Notes: generated from the sequence alone by a model not told the origin. Positions 35,669 through 46,926 are shown, counted from the first letter of the stretch. The stretch: 64,000 bases of DNA from Sphingobium lignivorans (GCF_014203955.1 NZ_JACHKA010000001.1:4128001-4192000); one strand, 5' to 3'. A program made the numbers and translations.

Positions 35669-36529
35669 CGCCAGCAGCACGCCGGCAATCGCCAGCGCCG
35701 TCCAGCGATAGCCCTCGAAGAGGGTGGAAAGCCCCATCGCGAGGATCGGGACGAGGACGCTGCTGTAGGCCGCCGGCCCAGCACCGATCCGCTGGATGAG
35801 GCGGAAGTAGAGTGGAAAGGTGATGACCGAGCCGGCAATCGCCAGATAAGCGACGCCCAGCCAGTAAGCGGGACGCGGATCGATCACGGGCGGGCCGGTC
35901 GTGATCCACGCCCAGACGGCATCCGCCGCCGCGCCGATCGCCATCGCCCAGGTGAGCAGGCTCGCCATCGGCACCGTGCGCGCAAGCGGCGCCGCCTGCA
36001 TGACGTTGGACACCGATGCGAACATCACCGCGATCACGCAGATGCCAAAGCCCAGCAGGACCTGCGCTGGCGTCGCCATCACGCTGGTGCGATACTCATT
36101 GAGGAAAAGCAGGGCGATACCGGCAATCGCCACGGCCGAGCCGAGCACGAAGCCGCCGGTCACGCGCTCGCCGAAGAAGATGCGGGCGAGCAGGCTGTTG
36201 GGGATCATCAGCAGCGCATAGACCAGCGCGCAGAGCCCGGAGGTCAGGAACACCTCGGCCCGGTAGAGAAGATTGAAGTTGAAGGCGAATTGCGTGAGGC
36301 CGAGCGCGGCGGCGAACAGCATGGCGCGCCGGTCGATCGCCAGCGAGGCCCCGCTCAGCCGCGCGACCATTGCCATGCCGAGCGCCGCCAGCGCGAAGCG
36401 ATAGCAGACGGACCAGCCCGGCGGCACGATCGCGAGCTGATCGCGGATCACGATCCAGGTCGAGGACCAGATGAGGGTGACAGTCGCGAACGGCAGGATG
36501 ATGCCACTCGCGGAAGGGGCTTTGCTCAC
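35612..36529 (-). CDS. DMT-superfamily (EamA) transporter
   Basis: A 305-residue inner-membrane protein with two EamA repeats and about ten membrane segments (for example LPFATVTLIWSSTWIVI at the N-terminus and ALAIAGVLLALGGMVIAL at the end). EamA proteins usually export metabolites or amino acids. The start is GTG at 36529 overlapping the threonine aldolase stop (GTGA), so export of an aldolase-related amino acid is a reasonable inference but unproven. 57-bp overlap with the convergent SDR gene. Confidence 0.9.
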   Translation of the reverse strand: MSKAPSASGIILPFATVTLIWSSTWIVIRDQLAIVPPGWSVCYRFALAALGMAMVARLSGASLAIDRRAMLFAAALGLTQFAFNFNLLYRAEVFLTSGLCALVYALLMIPNSLLARIFFGERVTGGFVLGSAVAIAGIALLFLNEYRTSVMATPAQVLLGFGICVIAVMFASVSNVMQAAPLARTVPMASLLTWAMAIGAAADAVWAWITTGPPVIDPRPAYWLGVAYLAIAGSVITFPLYFRLIQRIGAGPAAYSSVLVPILAMGLSTLFEGYRWTALAIAGVLLALGGMVIALRARFRGKARR

Positions 36530-37527
36530 AGAGCGGAAAGCGCGGCGGCGAGCGGCGCCACCTCAGCCTCGCCCTGATGCCAGCTCGTGACCAGCCGCGC
36601 GGCGCCGGCACCCCAATCGTAGAAAGCGAAGCCCTGCGCGCGCAGCCGGGCCGCCTCGTCTGCCGAGAGACGCAGGAACAGCTCGTTCGCCTCCACGGGA
36701 TGGAGCAGCCGCTCGCCCGCCGCCTGCGCCAGAATGGTCGCGGCGGCATTGGCGGCGCGCGCGTTCGCCAGCCACAGCTCGCCCTCCAGCATGGCGTGAA
36801 GCTGGGCGGCGATGAACCGGCCCTTGGAAAGCAGATGGCCGGCCCGCTTGCGCCGCCGCCGGGCCTCGTCCGCCCGGGCGGGATCGAAAAGGACAAGCGC
36901 CTCCGCGTTGAGCGCGCCATTCTTGGTGAAGCCGAAGCTCAAGGCATCCACGCCCGCGCGCCACGTGACGTCCGCGGGCGCGCAATCGCGGCTCGCGATC
37001 GCATTGGCGAAGCGCGCGCCATCCATGTGCAGCGCCAGCCCATGCTCGCGGCAGAAGGCGCCGATCGCCGCCAGCTCGTCGGGCGTGTAGACCCGGCCAT
37101 ATTCCGTGGCATTGGTGAGCGAGACCGCATGCGGCTGGACCTGATGCACGTCCCTGCGGACCTGCGCCATCCGCTCGCGCAGGCCCTGCGCCGAGAGTTT
37201 TCCGCCCGCGGCGCGGCAGGTCATCAGCCGCGCGCCGCCGGTCTGCAGTTCCACGGCGCCGCATTCATCGGCGACGATATGGGCTTCCTCATGCGTCAGC
37301 ACACCGCCATAGGGCGGGCACAGCAGCGCAAGCGCAAGCGCATTGGCGGACGTCCCCGTCGAGGTCCAGATGACCGCCACGTCCCGTTCGAACAGCGCTG
37401 AAAAACGCGCGTCGAGCCCCTGGCTGAGCGCGTCGCCATCATAAGCGGTATCCACGCCATTGGCGGCCTCCATCGCCGCCAGAAGCGCGGGATGCACAGG
37501 GGCTGCATTGTCGGAAAAGAACTGCAT
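36526..37527 (-). CDS. ltaE: Low-specificity L-threonine aldolase
   Basis: A 333-residue PLP enzyme of the beta-eliminating lyase fold that cleaves L-threonine or allo-threonine to glycine and acetaldehyde. The N-terminal [17 protein letters not shown], the [11 protein letters not shown] segment with the PLP-pairing Asp, and the PLP lysine in [14 protein letters not shown] support this. It is coupled to an EamA transporter. The glycine-producing role connects in theory to the glycine riboswitch at 58.9 kb, though the loci are separate. Confidence 0.92.
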   Translation of the reverse strand: MQFFSDNAAPVHPALLAAMEAANGVDTAYDGDALSQGLDARFSALFERDVAVIWTSTGTSANALALALLCPPYGGVLTHEEAHIVADECGAVELQTGGARLMTCRAAGGKLSAQGLRERMAQVRRDVHQVQPHAVSLTNATEYGRVYTPDELAAIGAFCREHGLALHMDGARFANAIASRDCAPADVTWRAGVDALSFGFTKNGALNAEALVLFDPARADEARRRRKRAGHLLSKGRFIAAQLHAMLEGELWLANARAANAAATILAQAAGERLLHPVEANELFLRLSADEAARLRAQGFAFYDWGAGAARLVTSWHQGEAEVAPLAAALSAL

Positions 37528-37750
37528 GGCGTTCAGCGATGGCGTCTCACACGGGCCTCGTCAATGCGGCGTGGAACCGCGATTGTCGAAAAGGCGCGCG
37601 CATCCATGGCTGCGGGCTTTCCGCGCGGCGACGGCCCCGCTAATGCGGCCGGAGACTTTCAGGAAGGAATGCACGCCCGATGAGGATGCCCGGTCATTTC
37701 AGGTCCCCAGCGCCGACCCCGCGCAGGCCACGCGGGAACCGGTCTTGCCT

Positions 37751-38590
37751 GTGACGGTGGTGCAGCCCCGCACTGTCATGGTCGGCGATATCGCGGTCGC
37801 CAATGACCGGCCGCTGGCGCTGATCGCCGGCCCCTGCGCGATGGAATCACGCGCGCATGCGCTGGAGACGGCGCAGGCCCTGGTCGAGATGACAAGCGCG
37901 CTCGCCATGCCGCTCATCTACAAGAGCAGCTTCGACAAGGCGAACCGGACGTCGGTCGATGCCGCGCGCGGGATCGGACTCGCCGCTGCGCTCGACATCT
38001 TCGCCGAGGTGAAGGTCCGTTTCGGCTGCCCCGTCATCACCGATGTACATGAGGCCGGTCAGTGCGCCCCCGTGGCCGAGGTAGTGGACGTGCTGCAGAT
38101 CCCCGCCTTTCTCTGTCGCCAGACCGATCTTCTGCTTGCAGCCGCGGGCACCGGGCGTGCCGTCAATGTAAAGAAAGGGCAGTTCCTCGCCCCCTGGGAC
38201 ATGGCGAATGTCGCGGCCAAGCTGATGAGCACCGGCAATGAGAAAGTGCTGCTTACCGAGCGCGGCGCAAGCTTCGGCTACAACATGCTCGTCAGCGACA
38301 TGCGCGCACTGCCCATCCTTGCCGAGACCGGGTGCCCGGTGGTGTTCGACGCGACGCACAGCGTCCAGCAACCCGGCGGGCGCGGCACGAGCTCCGGGGG
38401 CGAGCGGCGTTTCGTCCCCGTCCTGGCGCGAGCGGCGGTCGCGGTCGGCGTGGCGGCGGTCTTCATCGAGACGCATGAATCGCCCGACCGCGCGCCAAGC
38501 GATGGCCCGAACATGGTCCCGCTGGATGAGCTGCCCGCGCTTCTCGCTGATCTTCAGGCCTTCGACCGGCTGGCCAAGAACCGGACCTGA
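37751..38590 (+). CDS. kdsA: 3-deoxy-D-manno-octulosonate 8-phosphate synthase
   Basis: A KdsA of about 279 residues, condensing arabinose-5-phosphate with phosphoenolpyruvate for lipopolysaccharide core synthesis. [56 protein letters not shown] and [12 protein letters not shown] are family motifs. Compared with E. coli (MKQKVVSIGDINVANDLP), the true start should be 10-19 residues before GDIAVAN; GTG codons at 37751, 37757 and 37760 and ATG 37778 are candidates. I give 37751. No clear ribosome binding site; a mini-ORF (MHAR, 37669-37683) with a good AGGAAGGA lies upstream. Confidence 0.92.
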   Translation: MTVVQPRTVMVGDIAVANDRPLALIAGPCAMESRAHALETAQALVEMTSALAMPLIYKSSFDKANRTSVDAARGIGLAAALDIFAEVKVRFGCPVITDVHEAGQCAPVAEVVDVLQIPAFLCRQTDLLLAAAGTGRAVNVKKGQFLAPWDMANVAAKLMSTGNEKVLLTERGASFGYNMLVSDMRALPILAETGCPVVFDATHSVQQPGGRGTSSGGERRFVPVLARAAVAVGVAAVFIETHESPDRAPSDGPNMVPLDELPALLADLQAFDRLAKNRT

Positions 38591-38619
38591 GGCCGGAAGA
38601 CATTAGCTGCGAAAGCTTT

Positions 38620-38644
38620 GCCGGTCGGATCTTTCGCGACCGGC
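38620..38644. terminator. Weak hairpin between convergent kdsA and parB
   Basis: Arms GCCGGTCG (38620-38627) and CGACCGGC (38637-38644), loop of nine, no T-run. May serve either strand. Confidence 0.25.
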
Positions 38645-38712
38645 CGGCAATAGGTCGTGCCGCCTCAAATGCCTGTGACGGATAACACCGGCGCTCCCGC
38701 GACCCGTAACTT

Positions 38713-39639
38713 TCAGAAACCGCCGCCGGTGAGCTTCTGGCAGATCATGTCCAGCTGTTCGAGGCTGGAATAATTGAGCGTCAGTGAGCCCTTGCCGTTC
38801 TCGAACGCGATGCCGACCTTGAGGCCGAGCAGATCGGAAAGATGCTGCTCCATCGCGACGAGATCGGGGTCGCGAGCCCCGCCAGCATTGCTTGTTTCTT
38901 CACGTGGAGAACGCCCTTCCCGCTTGAGCCGTACGAGCTTCTCCGTTTCGCGCACGGACAAGCCTTTATGCGCGATGTCGCGAGCCAGTTGCGAGCAGTC
39001 GGAGACCCCGATCAGCGCGCGCCCGTGCCCCATGCTCAGCTGGCCGCCCATCACGAGATCCTGCACATCGTCCGGCAGGTCCAGGAGGCGCATCAGGTTG
39101 GCGATGTGGCTGCGAGACTTGCCGACGATCCGCGCCAGCGCATCCTGGCTATGCTGGAACTGGTCGATCAGCCGCCGATAGGCCTGCGCTTCCTCGATGG
39201 GGTTCAGGTCCTCGCGCTGGATATTCTCCACCAGCGCGATTTCCAGCGTCTCGGCCTCGCTGAAATCCCGAACGATCGCCGGAATTTCGTGAAGCTGTGC
39301 TTTCTGCACGGCGCGCCAGCGCCGCTCGCCCGCGACGATCTGATAGCGCCCGCCGCTGACCGGGCGCACGATGATGGGCTGGATCACCCCGCGCGCGCGG
39401 ATGCTCTCCGCCAGTTCATCCAGCGCCTGCTCGTCGAACTGCCGACGCGGCTGTTCGGGATGCGGCGCGATGCGGGAGACCGGCAGGAACTGGACCGAGC
39501 GATTATTCTCTGGCCGCCCGCCCTCCGCACCGTCATTGCTCACCGGCACGTCTTGCGTCACGTCGCCCAGCAAGGCCGAGAGGCCGCGTCCCAGCGGCCG
39601 CCGCGCTTGCGCCCGGTTGGTCACGTCACCTTCACTCAT
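38713..39639 (-). CDS. parB: Chromosome partitioning protein ParB
   Basis: A 308-residue ParB. A 25-residue leader (LGRGLSALLGD, also a ParA-contact motif) precedes the CTP-binding N-domain with RxRR-type GERRWRAV, then a helix-turn-helix that reads parS (SRSHIANLMRLLDLPDDV, SMGHGRALIG) and a C-terminal dimerisation domain. It nucleates on parS and spreads along DNA. Its ATG at 39639 overlaps the parA stop. parS copies are close at 40563 and 43051. Confidence 0.96.
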   Translation of the reverse strand: MSEGDVTNRAQARRPLGRGLSALLGDVTQDVPVSNDGAEGGRPENNRSVQFLPVSRIAPHPEQPRRQFDEQALDELAESIRARGVIQPIIVRPVSGGRYQIVAGERRWRAVQKAQLHEIPAIVRDFSEAETLEIALVENIQREDLNPIEEAQAYRRLIDQFQHSQDALARIVGKSRSHIANLMRLLDLPDDVQDLVMGGQLSMGHGRALIGVSDCSQLARDIAHKGLSVRETEKLVRLKREGRSPREETSNAGGARDPDLVAMEQHLSDLLGLKVGIAFENGKGSLTLNYSSLEQLDMICQKLTGGGF

Positions 39640-40418
39640 GCCGCAACCTCCGCCTTGGGCAGCTTTTCGATCAATTCCCGGGCCAGCGCCATATAGGCCT
39701 CCGATCCAGCGCAGCGCATATCGTAGATGAGCGCCGGCACGCCATGACTAGGCGCCTCGGAAAGGCGCACGTTGCGCGGAATCACGGTCTTGAAGACGAG
39801 ATCGCCCAAGCACGCGCGCACATCCTCTGCCACCTGCTCGGTCAGCCGGTTCCGCCGGTCATACATGGTCAGCGCCACCCCAAGGATCGACAAGTCCTCA
39901 TTGAAGCGCGCACGGATACGCTCGAATGTCTGAAGCAGTTGGGACAGACCCTCCAGCGCAAAGAATTCGCATTGCAGCGGCACGAGAATGGACTGCACTG
40001 CGACCATGGCGTTCACCGTAAGCAATCCCAGTGACGGTGGGCAATCGATGAGACACACGTTCCAGCGATGCGTCCCGGCCGATTGCAGCGCATTGAGGAG
40101 ACGATGGGTGCGCTGTTCCACTTCGATCAGCTCGATCTCCGCGCCGGACAGGTCCTGCGTTGCGGGGATGATATCCAGGCCGGGCACCAGGCTGCGAATG
40201 ACCGCGTCATCAATGGTGCAATCGCCCATCAGCAGATCATAGCTGGACCGCTTGCGATCGCGCACCTGCACGCCGAGCCCTGTCGACGCATTTCCCTGCG
40301 GATCAAGATCGATCAGCAGGGTGCGATGGCCTGTCGCTGCAAGCGCGGTGGCGAGATTGATTGCGGTTGTCGTCTTGCCGACCCCGCCTTTCTGGTTCGC
40401 GATGGCAATGCTGATCAT
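39636..40418 (-). CDS. parA: Chromosome partitioning ATPase ParA
   Basis: A 260-residue Walker-type ParA that segregates ParB-parS complexes along the nucleoid. The deviant Walker A KGGVGKTTTAINLA is at about residues 10-23; LIDLDPQGNA and VCLIDCPPSLG are also typical. No N-terminal HTH, as expected for a chromosomal ParA of the Soj/CcParA type. The ATG at 40418 overlaps the rsmG stop. Fourth gene of the minus-strand operon mnmE-mnmG-rsmG-parA-parB. Confidence 0.96.
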   Translation of the reverse strand: MISIAIANQKGGVGKTTTAINLATALAATGHRTLLIDLDPQGNASTGLGVQVRDRKRSSYDLLMGDCTIDDAVIRSLVPGLDIIPATQDLSGAEIELIEVEQRTHRLLNALQSAGTHRWNVCLIDCPPSLGLLTVNAMVAVQSILVPLQCEFFALEGLSQLLQTFERIRARFNEDLSILGVALTMYDRRNRLTEQVAEDVRACLGDLVFKTVIPRNVRLSEAPSHGVPALIYDMRCAGSEAYMALARELIEKLPKAEVAA

Positions 40419-41137
40419 GACCGTCCTCGCGCGCCGCGAGATCTGGTTGCCGCTCGCTTCGGGCGCTGGCGAAGCGATGCTGCACTGCGGGGTGCCGGGC
40501 CCCGCCCGGGCCTGTGGAGGTCCTTGATTGTCACGACGACACTTTCGGGATCGGTGATGCTATGTTCCACGTGAAACATAGCTTGCCAGTCCTGACGAAT
40601 GTTTTCCAGTTCCTTCTCGCCATTTCGGCCCTTCGGCAGCAACCAAAGCGTTTTTTCATCCGAAAGATGAGAAGCGCTCGGCAGAAGACGATCGAGCGGA
40701 GCGTAAGCGCGCGCAGAAATGACGGCTGCCGGTGCCTCCACATCAACGCGCTCGACCTTTCCCGTCATGACCTCGACATGTGCCAATCCCAGCGCGTCCA
40801 CACAGCGCTGAAGAAACGCGCTCCGCAAAGGCCTGACCTCGATCAGCTTCACAGGACCCGATCGGAGGCACGCCACGACCATGCCGGGAAATCCTGCACC
40901 CGTGCCCAGATCGACCCATGCGCCCTCACCTCCCCCGGTGCCTTCGGCAAGAGACAGGAGCTGGGCCGAGTCCACGATATGGCGCGCCCAGAGATGCTCC
41001 CGGCTTGCCGTCGATATCAGATTCTGTCGTTCCGATTCTTCGAGCACCATATCCGCAAAAGCCCGCAACCGCTCACCCGCTGCCCCCTGCCACCAGCCAT
41101 GCCCATCAAGCCACGCTTTCGCTTCGTTTTCGGTCAT
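40415..41137 (-). CDS. rsmG: 16S rRNA 7-methylguanosine 527 methyltransferase
   Basis: A 240-residue GidB/RsmG methyltransferase that modifies G527 in the 530 loop of 16S rRNA. The SAM-binding motif [11 protein letters not shown] (about residues 75-85) and the [13 protein letters not shown] segment are typical. The C-terminus carries an extra, very basic tail of about 30 residues ([16 protein letters not shown]) not found in E. coli. A perfect parS lies within its coding region. ATGA overlaps at both ends. Confidence 0.95.
   Translation of the reverse strand: MTENEAKAWLDGHGWWQGAAGERLRAFADMVLEESERQNLISTASREHLWARHIVDSAQLLSLAEGTGGGEGAWVDLGTGAGFPGMVVACLRSGPVKLIEVRPLRSAFLQRCVDALGLAHVEVMTGKVERVDVEAPAAVISARAYAPLDRLLPSASHLSDEKTLWLLPKGRNGEKELENIRQDWQAMFHVEHSITDPESVVVTIKDLHRPGRGPAPRSAASLRQRPKRAATRSRGARGRS
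40563..40578. other. parS centromere site 1 (within rsmG)
   Basis: TGTTCCACGTGAAACA matches the bacterial ParB-binding parS consensus TGTTNCACGTGNAACA exactly. It is embedded in the rsmG coding sequence, about 0.9 kb before the parB start. ParB from the adjacent gene should bind it. Confidence 0.93.
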
Positions 41138-42993
41138 GCCGCATGCTGCCGAATGGCCACGAGAAGTGCTGCCAGGGCTGCGGGCGTTATGCCCCTGATT
41201 CGCGCCGCGGCACCCAGCGTCTCGGGGCGCGCTAAAGTCAGGCGTTCGACCATCTCCGTGCTCAGGCCCCCGATCGCGCCATAGTCCAGATCGCCCGGCA
41301 GTCCGATCGCCTCATTCGCACGCAGCGCACGCACCTCGGCATTCTGGCGCTCCACATAGGGCGCGTAGACGGCATCCTGTATGAGCTCGTCCAGAAGCTC
41401 TCCGTCGCCCGCCTCTTCCAGGGCCGGGGCCACCTCCAGGAGATGATCGACCGTCACCGCGGGAAAGCGCGCCCACTCGTGCAGCGGGCGTTTGACTCCG
41501 TCATCCTTCATATCGGCACCAGCCGCGCGCAATATGTCCGCTCCCACAACTGCGCCGAGAGCCTGGACAGCTTCTTCCCGGCGTACTTCCCGCTCGTGCC
41601 ACCAGAGTTCACGCTCCTCCCCTAACAAGCCGAGTTCGCGCCCGACAGGCGTCAGCCGTGTGGCTGCATTGTCGGCACGGAGCCTCAAGCGAAACTCGGC
41701 GCGTGCGGTGAGCATCCGATAGGGCTCCGTAATCCCCTGCAGGCACAGGTCATCCACAAGAACCCCAAGATAGCTTTCCGCCCGATCAAGAATGAGAGGC
41801 GCAAGATCGCGCGCATGAGCAGCCGCATTGGCACCCGCGAGCAAGCCCTGCGCGGCCGCTTCCTCATAGCCCGTCGTTCCGTTGATCTGCCCTCCTAGGA
41901 AGAGTCCCTGCATCGCCCGCAGCGCGAGCCGCCTGTCCAGCGCGCGCGGATCGATATGGTCATACTCGACCGCATAGCCCGGCACCGCAACCTCGACTTG
42001 GGCAAGCCCGGGCAATGTCCGGAGAAATGCGCGCTGAACGTCCGCCGGCAGCGATGTGCTGAGACCATTGGGATAGACCAGATGCGTGTCCAGACCCTCT
42101 GGCTCCAGAAAGACCTGATGCCCATCCCGGTCGCCAAAGCGGATGATCTTGTCCTCTATGGACGGGCAATAACGCGGCCCCCGTCCCTCGATATCGCCCG
42201 AGAAGAGCGGCGACTGGCCGAGATTATCCCGAATGATCGCATGGGTATGCTCGTTTGTACGGGTGATGGCGCAGCGCAGTTGCGGCAAGCTCTGCCTGCC
42301 CTCTCCGCCCAGGAACGACATGGTCCAGTGTTCGCTATCGCTCGGCTGCTCCTCCAGCGCGGACCAGTCTATGGTTCGGCCGTCAAGTCTGGCCGGGGTG
42401 CCTGTCTTGAGGCGTCCCATCGGCAGATCCAGCTCACGAAGCTGGCGCGCCAACTGGCTCGCGCCATGCTCATCGATCCGCCCGCCCTCGATGCGCTCCG
42501 CACCCCGAAACATCAGGCCACCGAGAAATGTGCCGGCCGTGAGCACGACGGCGCGGCCCTCAACACCGGTGCCATCCGCAAGGACGACGCCGCTCACCAT
42601 CCCTCCTGCACGCTGCTGGAGCGCAGCGACCTCGCCACGCAGGACGTGAATGCCTCTCTGCTTTGCCACCGCGCTTTGCACCGCCGCGCGATACAGCCGG
42701 CGATCAGCCTGCACTCGGGGACCCCGCACGGCGGCACCCTTACTGGCATTCAGCATGCGCCGATGGATGGCCGCTGCATCGGCGGCCCTGGCCATGATGC
42801 CGTCGAGGGCATCGATCTCGCGAACGAGATGCCCTTTGCCAAGGCCACCAATGGAAGGGTTGCAGGACATCTCGCCGATCCGAGCCGGATCGGCCGTGAT
42901 CAGCGCGACGCTGGCCCCGCGACGCGCAGCAGCGGCCGCAGCCTCGGTCCCTGCATGACCGCCGCCGACAATGATGACATCGAAACCGTCCAT
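41134..42993 (-). CDS. mnmG: tRNA uridine-5-carboxymethylaminomethyl synthesis FAD enzyme MnmG
   Basis: A 619-residue GidA/MnmG, which together with MnmE makes the cmnm5/nm5 modification at U34 of tRNAs. The FAD-binding [10 protein letters not shown] is at residues 11-20, [15 protein letters not shown] is near 47-61, and [16 protein letters not shown] near 370. A C-terminal helical domain begins about residue 550. The start is ATG 42993. 85 bp after mnmE, with a perfect parS in that gap, and overlapping rsmG by ATGA. Confidence 0.97.
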   Translation of the reverse strand: MDGFDVIIVGGGHAGTEAAAAAARRGASVALITADPARIGEMSCNPSIGGLGKGHLVREIDALDGIMARAADAAAIHRRMLNASKGAAVRGPRVQADRRLYRAAVQSAVAKQRGIHVLRGEVAALQQRAGGMVSGVVLADGTGVEGRAVVLTAGTFLGGLMFRGAERIEGGRIDEHGASQLARQLRELDLPMGRLKTGTPARLDGRTIDWSALEEQPSDSEHWTMSFLGGEGRQSLPQLRCAITRTNEHTHAIIRDNLGQSPLFSGDIEGRGPRYCPSIEDKIIRFGDRDGHQVFLEPEGLDTHLVYPNGLSTSLPADVQRAFLRTLPGLAQVEVAVPGYAVEYDHIDPRALDRRLALRAMQGLFLGGQINGTTGYEEAAAQGLLAGANAAAHARDLAPLILDRAESYLGVLVDDLCLQGITEPYRMLTARAEFRLRLRADNAATRLTPVGRELGLLGEERELWWHEREVRREEAVQALGAVVGADILRAAGADMKDDGVKRPLHEWARFPAVTVDHLLEVAPALEEAGDGELLDELIQDAVYAPYVERQNAEVRALRANEAIGLPGDLDYGAIGGLSTEMVERLTLARPETLGAAARIRGITPAALAALLVAIRQHAA

Positions 42994-43050
42994 AGCTCGC
43001 CTCTAGAACGCATGGTCGAAATGGTCAAAGCGGAACGGGCGTGGCGTCAG

Positions 43051-43066
43051 TGTTCCACGTGGAACA
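43051..43066. other. parS centromere site 2 (mnmG-mnmE gap)
   Basis: TGTTCCACGTGGAACA, a perfect 16-bp palindrome and exact parS consensus. It lies in the 85-bp gap between mnmE and mnmG, about 6 kb from the predicted origin and 2.5 kb from parS site 1. Confidence 0.95.
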
Positions 43067-43078
43067 ACATGAACGCAG

Positions 43079-44377
43079 TCACTTTCCGATGCAAAATCCG
43101 GAAAAGACCTCATCGAGAACGGCGTCGGTGGTGGATCGGCCGGTGAGCTCATCCAGGGCGGCCAAAGCCTGCCGCAGGCATTCGCCCACGAGAATCTCAT
43201 CATCCAGTTCCCCGGCTTCGCCGACGGACAGCGCCGCACGCCCCACAATCTCTCGTTGACGTTGCGACAGGGCATAATCTCCCGGAACTGGCAGGAGCAA
43301 CATTGCCTGCGCACAAACAGCCCCGATCAGCTGATCCATCCCCTCGCCCGAAATAGCGGAAATCGCGAGGCCTTCGCCATGACCTTGCCCGAGATCCGCC
43401 TTGGCCTGAACGCAAATCACGTATCCCGTGACGCCAGGGCGATCTGCCGGGTCGCCAAGCCACAGGATGACATCCGCCCCTGCAAGAAAAGCCGATGCCC
43501 GGGATATGCCGATACGCTCGATCTCGTCGCTCGAATCCTCGCGCAGCCCCGCCGTATCCGCAAGGATGATGGGAATGCCATTCAAGGAAATCGTGGCCTC
43601 GATCACATCCCGCGTCGTGCCGGCATGCGGTGAGACGATCGCCGCTTCCCGCCCCACCAGATAGTTGAACAAGGTGGATTTACCGGCATTGGGCGGCCCG
43701 CCAATGGCTACCCTGATGCCTTCCCGCATCCGTTCGGCACCCGGCCGGGCCAGTTCGCTTTCCATATCGCGGGCGATCACTCCGCAGTCCTCTGCAAGCG
43801 CATCGCTTATGGCTCCGGCGCGCGACACATCATCCTCATCGGCAAAATCAAGCCGGGCTTCCACCTGCGCGGCGAGCCGCGTGAGCGCCTGCGTCCACGT
43901 GGAAATACGCTGCGAAAACTGCCCGGCCATCATCGCCATCGCGGTGCGGCGCTGAAGAGCCGTCTCGGCGGCCAGCAGATCACCCAGCCCCTCGATAGCC
44001 GCCAGATCGGTCCGGCCATTCAGGAAGGCCCGTCGCGTAAATTCGCCCGCCTGCGCAGGGCGCAGACCCGGTAGGGCCGCCAGCGCCGCTTCGATACCGC
44101 GCACCACGGCCCACGACCCATGACAATGAAGCTCCGCCATCGGCTCGCCCGTCTCCGTCCGGTCTCCCGGAAAGCAGATGAGCAGACCCTCGTCCAGCAG
44201 CTCCCCACTCGCCGGATCGACGAAGCGCCGCAGACCCGCCTGGCGCGGCGGGGGCAGATCGCGCGTGGTCAGCCGTCGCGCAGCTCCGAGAGCGTCCGGA
44301 CCCGAGAGCCGAATGACGGCAATGGCCGCCGGCGGCCGGCCACTCGACAAGGCAAAGATGGTATCGGGGCTCGCCAT
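43079..44377 (-). CDS. mnmE: tRNA modification GTPase MnmE
   Basis: A 432-residue MnmE/TrmE with an N-terminal tetrahydrofolate-binding domain (DTIFALSSGRPPAAIAVIRLSG), a helical domain, and an inserted G domain with P-loop GPPNAGKSTLFN (about residue 217) and SPHAGTTRDV. It ends in the catalytic CIGK motif. Partner of MnmG. The ATG at 44377 is chosen because it begins at the family's N-terminus; the frame reaches 44440 without similarity. A near-parS palindrome (43892-43905) is inside the gene. Confidence 0.96.
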   Translation of the reverse strand: MASPDTIFALSSGRPPAAIAVIRLSGPDALGAARRLTTRDLPPPRQAGLRRFVDPASGELLDEGLLICFPGDRTETGEPMAELHCHGSWAVVRGIEAALAALPGLRPAQAGEFTRRAFLNGRTDLAAIEGLGDLLAAETALQRRTAMAMMAGQFSQRISTWTQALTRLAAQVEARLDFADEDDVSRAGAISDALAEDCGVIARDMESELARPGAERMREGIRVAIGGPPNAGKSTLFNYLVGREAAIVSPHAGTTRDVIEATISLNGIPIILADTAGLREDSSDEIERIGISRASAFLAGADVILWLGDPADRPGVTGYVICVQAKADLGQGHGEGLAISAISGEGMDQLIGAVCAQAMLLLPVPGDYALSQRQREIVGRAALSVGEAGELDDEILVGECLRQALAALDELTGRSTTDAVLDEVFSGFCIGK

Positions 44378-44405
44378 GGAGAATGAACCGCGAGAGACGA
44401 GAGCC

Positions 44406-44660
44406 TCAGCCGTCCTTCTTCGCGGGACCCCCGGCGGCATTCATGCCGAGGTCCATGAAGCTGGAGAACAGCTTCATGCCAGCGTCGCCCAGCGGCGAAA
44501 GACTGCGGAACATGCGCTCCATCTGCTCGAGATTGGTCTGCCCGCTCATCGTGTCGAGAACGGTCTGGATATAGAGGTCATGGATCGGCTTCATGTCCGG
44601 CAGGCCCAGAAAGGTGCGGGCTTCCTCGGGCGTGCATTGCACATCGACATTGAACTTCAT
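44406..44660 (-). CDS. DUF6489-type small protein
   Basis: An 84-residue protein starting MKFNVDVQCTPEEARTFLGLP and ending AGGPAKKDG. The central part is amphipathic helix (QMERMFRSLSPLGDAGMKLF). This resembles the DUF6489 family common in sphingomonads; function unknown. The pattern (a CTPEEAR strand-helix and a helical hairpin) recalls proteins with phasin-like or scaffold roles but no assignment is justified. It lies 28 bp upstream of mnmE on the same strand, likely co-transcribed. Confidence 0.8.
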   Translation of the reverse strand: MKFNVDVQCTPEEARTFLGLPDMKPIHDLYIQTVLDTMSGQTNLEQMERMFRSLSPLGDAGMKLFSSFMDLGMNAAGGPAKKDG

Positions 44661-44736
44661 GGTCGCGATGCTCCGACTGTGATCCGCCTGCTGCTGCCAT
44701 GCCCGATCTTCGGGTCTTTGGCCACCAGCTTGCTGG

Positions 44737-44768
44737 CAACAGGGCCGCCGCAAGGCAGCGCCCTGTTG
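44737..44768 (-). terminator. Possible terminator after terC
   Basis: Arms CAACAGGGC (44737-44745) and GCCCTGTTG (44760-44768) pair perfectly, with a 14-base loop, just downstream of the terC stop on the minus strand. No T-run. Confidence 0.35.
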
Positions 44769-44776
44769 CCCCGTTC

Positions 44777-45463
44777 CTACTGGAACAGCTGCAGCAGACC
44801 GATCTTCTGGTCAGTGATGCCGGTGTAGATCATCGTCACCGCGACATAGAGGATCACCAGAAGGCCGATCCAGGCAATCCAGCGGTAACGCTCGATATAT
44901 TTGGCGATGACATTGGCGGCGAGGCCCATCAGAGCCACTGCGAAGACGAGGCCGATCATCAGGATGCCCGGATGTTCGCGCGCCGCGCCGGCGACAGCCA
45001 GCACATTGTCGAGACTCATCGAGACGTCGGCGATGGCCACGGCCCAGGCCGCGCCCAGGAAACTCTTCGCCGGCTTGAGGCCGCTGCTTTCGTCGCCTTC
45101 GATCTCGGGCGATCCGGGGCTTTCCACCGCTGCGGCGCCATGGCCGATCTCGCGATACATCTTCCAGGCGACCCAGAGCAGCAACACACCGCCCGCGAAA
45201 ACCAGTCCGATGACCTGCAGGAGCTGCGTGACCACCAGCGCGAAGCCGATGCGCAGCACCAGAGCGGCGATGATGCCGATCAGGATCACCTGGCGGCGCT
45301 GGTGGGCGGGCAGGCCCGCCGCCAGCGCGCCAATCACGATCGCATTGTCGCCGGCCAGCACGACGTCGATGAGCAGCACTTTGCCGAAGGCGGACCAGGC
45401 GCTGAGGTCGCCCGAGAAAAGATGCGCGATATCCGCGACGATGAGGTTCCAGATCTCGGTCAT
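44777..45463 (-). CDS. TerC-family integral membrane protein
   Basis: A 228-residue protein with seven or so membrane segments. LLIDVVLAGDNAIVIGALAAGL and the second repeat VAIADVSMSLDNVLAVAG each hold an acidic residue within a membrane helix, the hallmark of TerC. Homologues (MeeF, MeeY, Alx) are linked to manganese export during exoenzyme metalation and pH homeostasis; tellurite resistance is historical. It is 25 bp after rho on the same strand, so possibly co-transcribed. Confidence 0.9.
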   Translation of the reverse strand: MTEIWNLIVADIAHLFSGDLSAWSAFGKVLLIDVVLAGDNAIVIGALAAGLPAHQRRQVILIGIIAALVLRIGFALVVTQLLQVIGLVFAGGVLLLWVAWKMYREIGHGAAAVESPGSPEIEGDESSGLKPAKSFLGAAWAVAIADVSMSLDNVLAVAGAAREHPGILMIGLVFAVALMGLAANVIAKYIERYRWIAWIGLLVILYVAVTMIYTGITDQKIGLLQLFQ

Positions 45464-45488
45464 GACGAAGTGATAACCCCCGGCTCGC

Positions 45489-46745
<1,257 letters not shown>

Positions 46746-46856
46746 TTCGAGAGTCCGGAAATTGGCGTGTGGAGCCAGATGGAAGGATTTTTTGCCGGAT
46801 TCGCCATTCGACGGCGTGGGGAACGCGCGGGTCGCGATCCGGAAAGGAACAGCTCC

Positions 46857-46885
46857 GAATTAGGGGCTCGCCCGCCCCAAGTCAA
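46857..46885 (-). promoter_or_regulatory. Sigma70-type promoter of rho
   Basis: On the minus strand TTGACT (46885-46880), exactly 17 bp, then TAATTC (46862-46857). Transcription would start about 46850, giving a leader of about 105 nt before the rho ATG. Confidence 0.65.
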
Positions 46886-46926
46886 GCGACCGGAGACGGG
46901 GTGGAATTCAGCACGGATATGCTGTC

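Noticed and set aside
38896-38911. TTCTTCACGTGGAGAA inside parB
   Set aside because: Four mismatches to parS; a near-palindrome only.
43892-43905. parS-like GTCCACGTGGAAAT inside mnmE
   Set aside because: The core TCCACGTGGA matches, but the outer bases do not fit the full 16-bp consensus.
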